From NCBI RefSeq assembly GCF_006716305.1, contig NZ_VFOU01000002.1, positions 558,001 to 622,000 on the forward strand: DNA of 64,000 bases, given 5' to 3'. Shown here piece by piece: positions 61,494-64,000 of this stretch. A program made the position numbers and the translations under genes. The notes beneath the pieces are model-generated. The model was not told the DNA's origin. It saw only the letters and a list, made by a program, of their open reading frames with translations, and searched no databases. The first letter of the stretch is position 1, and each line of letters begins with the position of its first letter. The DNA comes from Enteractinococcus coprophilus. GTDB taxonomy: Bacteria > Actinomycetota > Actinomycetes > Actinomycetales > Micrococcaceae.

Positions 61494-62383
61494 GGAGCGC
61501 CACCACGGTAGATCAGTTCCCGTGCAAGTTGTTGGTAGTTTTTGGCACCGGGATGATTCGGCGCAAACGTCGTGATGGGTTCTGCTGCGACTGTTGCATC
61601 GGCAAACTTGATCGACCGGTTAATGACGGTTTCAAACACGCGGTCGCCGAAGGCCTCGACCAGACGCCCAATGACTTCTTTTGAGTGCAGAGTGCGTCCA
61701 TCCACCATGGTGGCAAGGACGCCGTCGATGACAAGATCCGGGTTGATCCGGTCTTGCACTTTCTCAATCGTCTCAACCAGCAGAGCGACAGCCCGCAATG
61801 CGAAGAACTCAGCGGTTAACGGGATAATGACGCCGTGTGCCGCGGCTAACGCGTTGACGGTCAATAAGCCCAGGGATGGCTGGCAATCGATAATGATGAC
61901 GTCATAATCGTCGATGATGGGCCGTAAGGCGCGGGCCAGAACTTGTTCACGTGCGACTTCGTTCACCAGCTGCACTTCGGCGGCCGAGAGGTCAATGTTG
62001 GCAGGGAGCAGATCAACATTGGGATCGTCGGTTTTTACGATCGCTTCGCTGACGTGCACGCCACGCTCCATCAGCACGTTATATATCGTGAGGTCCATTT
62101 CGTGAGGATTCATGCCGAAGCCGGCCGACAGCGCGCCCTGAGGGTCGAAATCAACCATGAGCACTTTGCGGCCGTAGTCCGCCAGTGCAGCACCCAGGTT
62201 CACTGAGGACGTGGTTTTGCCAACACCACCTTTTTGGTTCACCATAGCGATGATGCGGGCAGGACCGTGCGCTTCGAGTGACTCGGGCACGGGAAAATCG
62301 TGCTTAGGCCGCCCGGTAGGTCCGATCACCGGATCGCCGGTGATCATCATCACGGGTTGTGGTTGTTGGCTGGCGTCGTTCAC
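61490..62383 (-). CDS. parA: Chromosome partitioning ATPase ParA (Soj-like)
   Basis: 297 residues: leader of about 40 residues, deviant Walker A NQKGGVGKTT at 49-58, DFDPQGALSAGFG and Walker B DVIIIDCQPSLG. It belongs to the copy regularly found between xerD and scpA in actinobacteria, not the parAB copy at the origin. GTG start with CAGGAG 11 nt upstream. Confidence 0.93.
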   Translation of the reverse strand: MNDASQQPQPVMMITGDPVIGPTGRPKHDFPVPESLEAHGPARIIAMVNQKGGVGKTTSSVNLGAALADYGRKVLMVDFDPQGALSAGFGMNPHEMDLTIYNVLMERGVHVSEAIVKTDDPNVDLLPANIDLSAAEVQLVNEVAREQVLARALRPIIDDYDVIIIDCQPSLGLLTVNALAAAHGVIIPLTAEFFALRAVALLVETIEKVQDRINPDLVIDGVLATMVDGRTLHSKEVIGRLVEAFGDRVFETVINRSIKFADATVAAEPITTFAPNHPGAKNYQQLARELIYRGGAP

Positions 62384-62556
62384 GATGCTTGAAACTCCTG
62401 ACCGCTACGTAAGTTGTGGTTGTGATCCTCTTAGTGTTCGTAAGTAATGCGAGTGTGGGCTCTGACTCTAGTGTATTGCTGGATCACATAACTTCCTGAA
62501 CTAGTCGGTTTTTTCACGGCGAGCCTTAAAGTTTAACGTCAAACCTGAAGGTCCGG

Positions 62557-63516
62557 CTAGCCATGCGCTCGAGGATGTGCGTAAGCGAAAACCTCCCGGA
62601 GCGTGTCAGCGGTGACTTGAGTGTATATCTGGGTGGTGGTCACCGATGCATGCCCGAGTAATTCTTGCACAACTCTAACGTCTGCTCCGCCTTGCAACAG
62701 GTGGGTCGCAAAGGAATGACGCAGGGTGTGTGGTGATATTTCCTTAGTAATCTCCGCATCTTTCGCGGCTTGTTTCAAAACGTTCCATCCAGTCTGTCGT
62801 GACAAGCGCCCTCCGAACCGGTTCAAAAACAGCGCTGGAGATCCCTTCCCACCTGCGGCATGCTCTGGTCTGCCGCGAATCAGATATGCGTCAATGGCTG
62901 CTTGCGCGTAGGAACCCAACGGGACGATACGCTCTTTCGACCCCTTACCAAATAGTCGAACCACAGTGATGTCAGCATTGTCGTCGAGGTGAACCACGTC
63001 ATCGACGTCAAGATCGATAGCCTCGGTGATGCGAGCGCCGGTCGCATAGAGCAATTCCATCATGGCCCGATCACGAAGTCCTTGAGCAGTATCAATCGGC
63101 GGAGTGTCGAGTAGACGTGTCACTTCGTCAATACTGAGACCGGCTGGAAGTTGCTGTCCGGTTTTGGGTGGTTTGATTTCCGCTGCCGGGTTGGTTGGCG
63201 TCGTATTTTCCAAAAACAGAAACCGATGCCAACCACGGGCTGCGATAAATATTCGATTGACAGAGCTTTGTGCCAATTGGCCCATATTGTGGCTGCCGGA
63301 GCTAAGAGCCTGTAAGAACCCGGCAACATGATGAGGTGTGATAGCGGCAACGTAGCCAACGCGTTCTTGAGCCAGGTATTGCAAGTACCGGTGTAGGTCT
63401 CGACGATAGGCGGCGAGCGTGTTTTCCGATAGGCCACGTTCGATCATGAGGTGGTTTAGGTACGCGGTGACATAGTGCTGTAGGGAGTCCGGGTTCGCGG
63501 TGTTGTGCTCGGTCAT
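62557..63516 (-). CDS. xerD: Tyrosine recombinase XerD
   Basis: Resolves chromosome dimers at dif. 319 residues: N-terminal SAM-like core-binding domain, and catalytic residues Arg162, Lys191, His263, Arg266, His289 and Tyr298 all in place (LRHSFATHLL, LLGHASVTTTQIYTQ). A short tail after the tyrosine ends in AYAHPRAHG. Upstream of parA-scpA-scpB, the usual order, and 5 bp downstream of the NUDIX gene, so probably cotranscribed with it. A 173-bp gap to parA allows a second promoter. Confidence 0.95.
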   Translation of the reverse strand: MTEHNTANPDSLQHYVTAYLNHLMIERGLSENTLAAYRRDLHRYLQYLAQERVGYVAAITPHHVAGFLQALSSGSHNMGQLAQSSVNRIFIAARGWHRFLFLENTTPTNPAAEIKPPKTGQQLPAGLSIDEVTRLLDTPPIDTAQGLRDRAMMELLYATGARITEAIDLDVDDVVHLDDNADITVVRLFGKGSKERIVPLGSYAQAAIDAYLIRGRPEHAAGGKGSPALFLNRFGGRLSRQTGWNVLKQAAKDAEITKEISPHTLRHSFATHLLQGGADVRVVQELLGHASVTTTQIYTQVTADTLREVFAYAHPRAHG

Positions 63517-63521
63517 AATTA

Positions 63522-64000
63522 TTAGAACGGTGCGTGAGCCGATCGGGCCTGATGTTGGCCGGTCAGAACCAGGTGGGCTGTCAGAATGCCGGCGATTGCG
63601 TTAACGTTTCGAACGGCCCCGGTCATTACGGCTTGCAAAGCTCGATCAAATGGTACCCAGCGCAGGATCAGATGAGCTTCTTCGGCTTCGCGTTGGTGAC
63701 GTTGCTCTGAGAGGACGTCGTCGATGTCTTGGGCTAAGAATATCCGGATGGCTTCTGCTGAGGATCCTGCTGAAGGGTAGTGGTCCACCAACACCGACCA
63801 TTGTCTCGCTTGCAGATCAGTCTCTTCTGCCAATTCGCGCTGCGCGGCGGCTAACGGGTCTTCCCCTTGGACGTCTAACAGCCCCGCGGGGATTTCCCAG
63901 CAGTCTTGTCTCACCGGGTGCCGGTATTGGTTGATCATCGCTATCCGCTGTTGATCGTCGACGGCCACGATAGCAACTGCACCAGGGTGGGTAATGTATT
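63522..64000 (-). CDS. NUDIX hydrolase (ADP-ribose pyrophosphatase-like), N-terminus missing
   Basis: The gene runs off the right edge; the frame stays open through the last bases (reading YITHPGAVAIVAVDDQQRI). Visible NUDIX elements: YRHPVRQDCWEIPAG followed by the Nudix box GEDPLAAAQRELAEETDL. Family members hydrolyse ADP-ribose or related nucleotides. In actinobacteria this gene precedes xerD. Confidence 0.9.
   Translation of the reverse strand, partial: YITHPGAVAIVAVDDQQRIAMINQYRHPVRQDCWEIPAGLLDVQGEDPLAAAQRELAEETDLQARQWSVLVDHYPSAGSSAEAIRIFLAQDIDDVLSEQRHQREAEEAHLILRWVPFDRALQAVMTGAVRNVNAIAGILTAHLVLTGQHQARSAHAPF

Noticed and set aside
61490-62383. Reading the two ParA genes as plasmid partition systems
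   Set aside because: No ParB, no iterons, no replication gene; both lie in conserved chromosomal contexts.
1-64000. Mobile elements, prophage, integrons or defence islands
   Set aside because: No transposase, phage structural gene, attachment-site duplication or known defence gene was seen; the tyrosine recombinase at 62557 is XerD in its standard operon.

Overview
This window is a chromosomal housekeeping segment from a high-GC Gram-positive bacterium (Actinobacteria). The evidence is a complete division and cell-wall (dcw) cluster with SepF, YggT and DivIVA/Wag31 downstream of ftsZ, a mycothione reductase, class II DAHP synthase, GarA/OdhI and FtsR homologues, glnE beside glnA2, and a gene order around mraZ-pknL-aroG that follows the mycobacterial Rv2166c-Rv2178c order. 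The moderate GC content, the MurE motif that points to L-Lys peptidoglycan, and protein flavour suggest the order Micrococcales, probably a lower-GC member of the Micrococcaceae (Enteractinococcus/Yaniella/Nesterenkonia type). That placement is inference. No insertion sequence, phage gene, CRISPR array, toxin-antitoxin or defence system was seen.

Layout. 1-7.6 kb: end of a flavin-dependent oxidoreductase, glnE-glnA2 (nitrogen), panB (pantothenate), a small SPOR-like protein, map and nrdR. 7.7-14.7 kb: dnaE, an RluD-type pseudouridine synthase, lspA, divIVA, yggT and sepF. 14.9-31.8 kb: the dcw cluster on the minus strand, read in the order mraZ-rsmH-ftsL-ftsI-murE-murF-mraY-murD-ftsW-murG-murC-ftsQ-ftsZ-pgeF, many genes overlapping by 4 bp. 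31.8-42.6 kb: a divergent large LppM-like lipoprotein, a DUF3040 protein, dinB, a polyprenyl synthase, an Rv2175c-type regulator, a six-LysM lytic transglycosylase, the kinase pknL and aroG. 42.7-51 kb: esterase, small membrane protein, acyl-CoA ligase, mtr and pyruvate carboxylase. 51.1-54.8 kb: orphan ParA ATPase, MerR regulator, bifunctional nuclease, ftsR and garA. 55-64 kb: tRNA-Pro, apt, then a minus-strand run xerD-parA-scpA-scpB-rluB-tyrA-cmk-der behind a NUDIX gene cut by the window end.

How they work together. Most of the window serves growth of the septum and wall: lipid II synthesis (MurC-F, MraY, MurG), septal synthesis (FtsW/FtsI/FtsQ/FtsL), the Z-ring and its anchors (FtsZ/SepF), polar growth (DivIVA), a wall hydrolase (LysM-SLT), prenyl precursor supply (polyprenyl synthase), and regulators of the same processes (MraZ, FtsR, PknL, GarA). 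The tail holds chromosome segregation genes (XerD, ParA, ScpA/B).

The most useful non-coding signals are a three-unit MraZ box over the mraZ promoter and a second box facing the divergent lipoprotein gene, two NrdR boxes over the nrdR promoter, an inverted repeat upstream of a candidate ftsZ promoter, and about ten genes whose -10 element lies 6-7 nt from the start codon, implying leaderless mRNAs.
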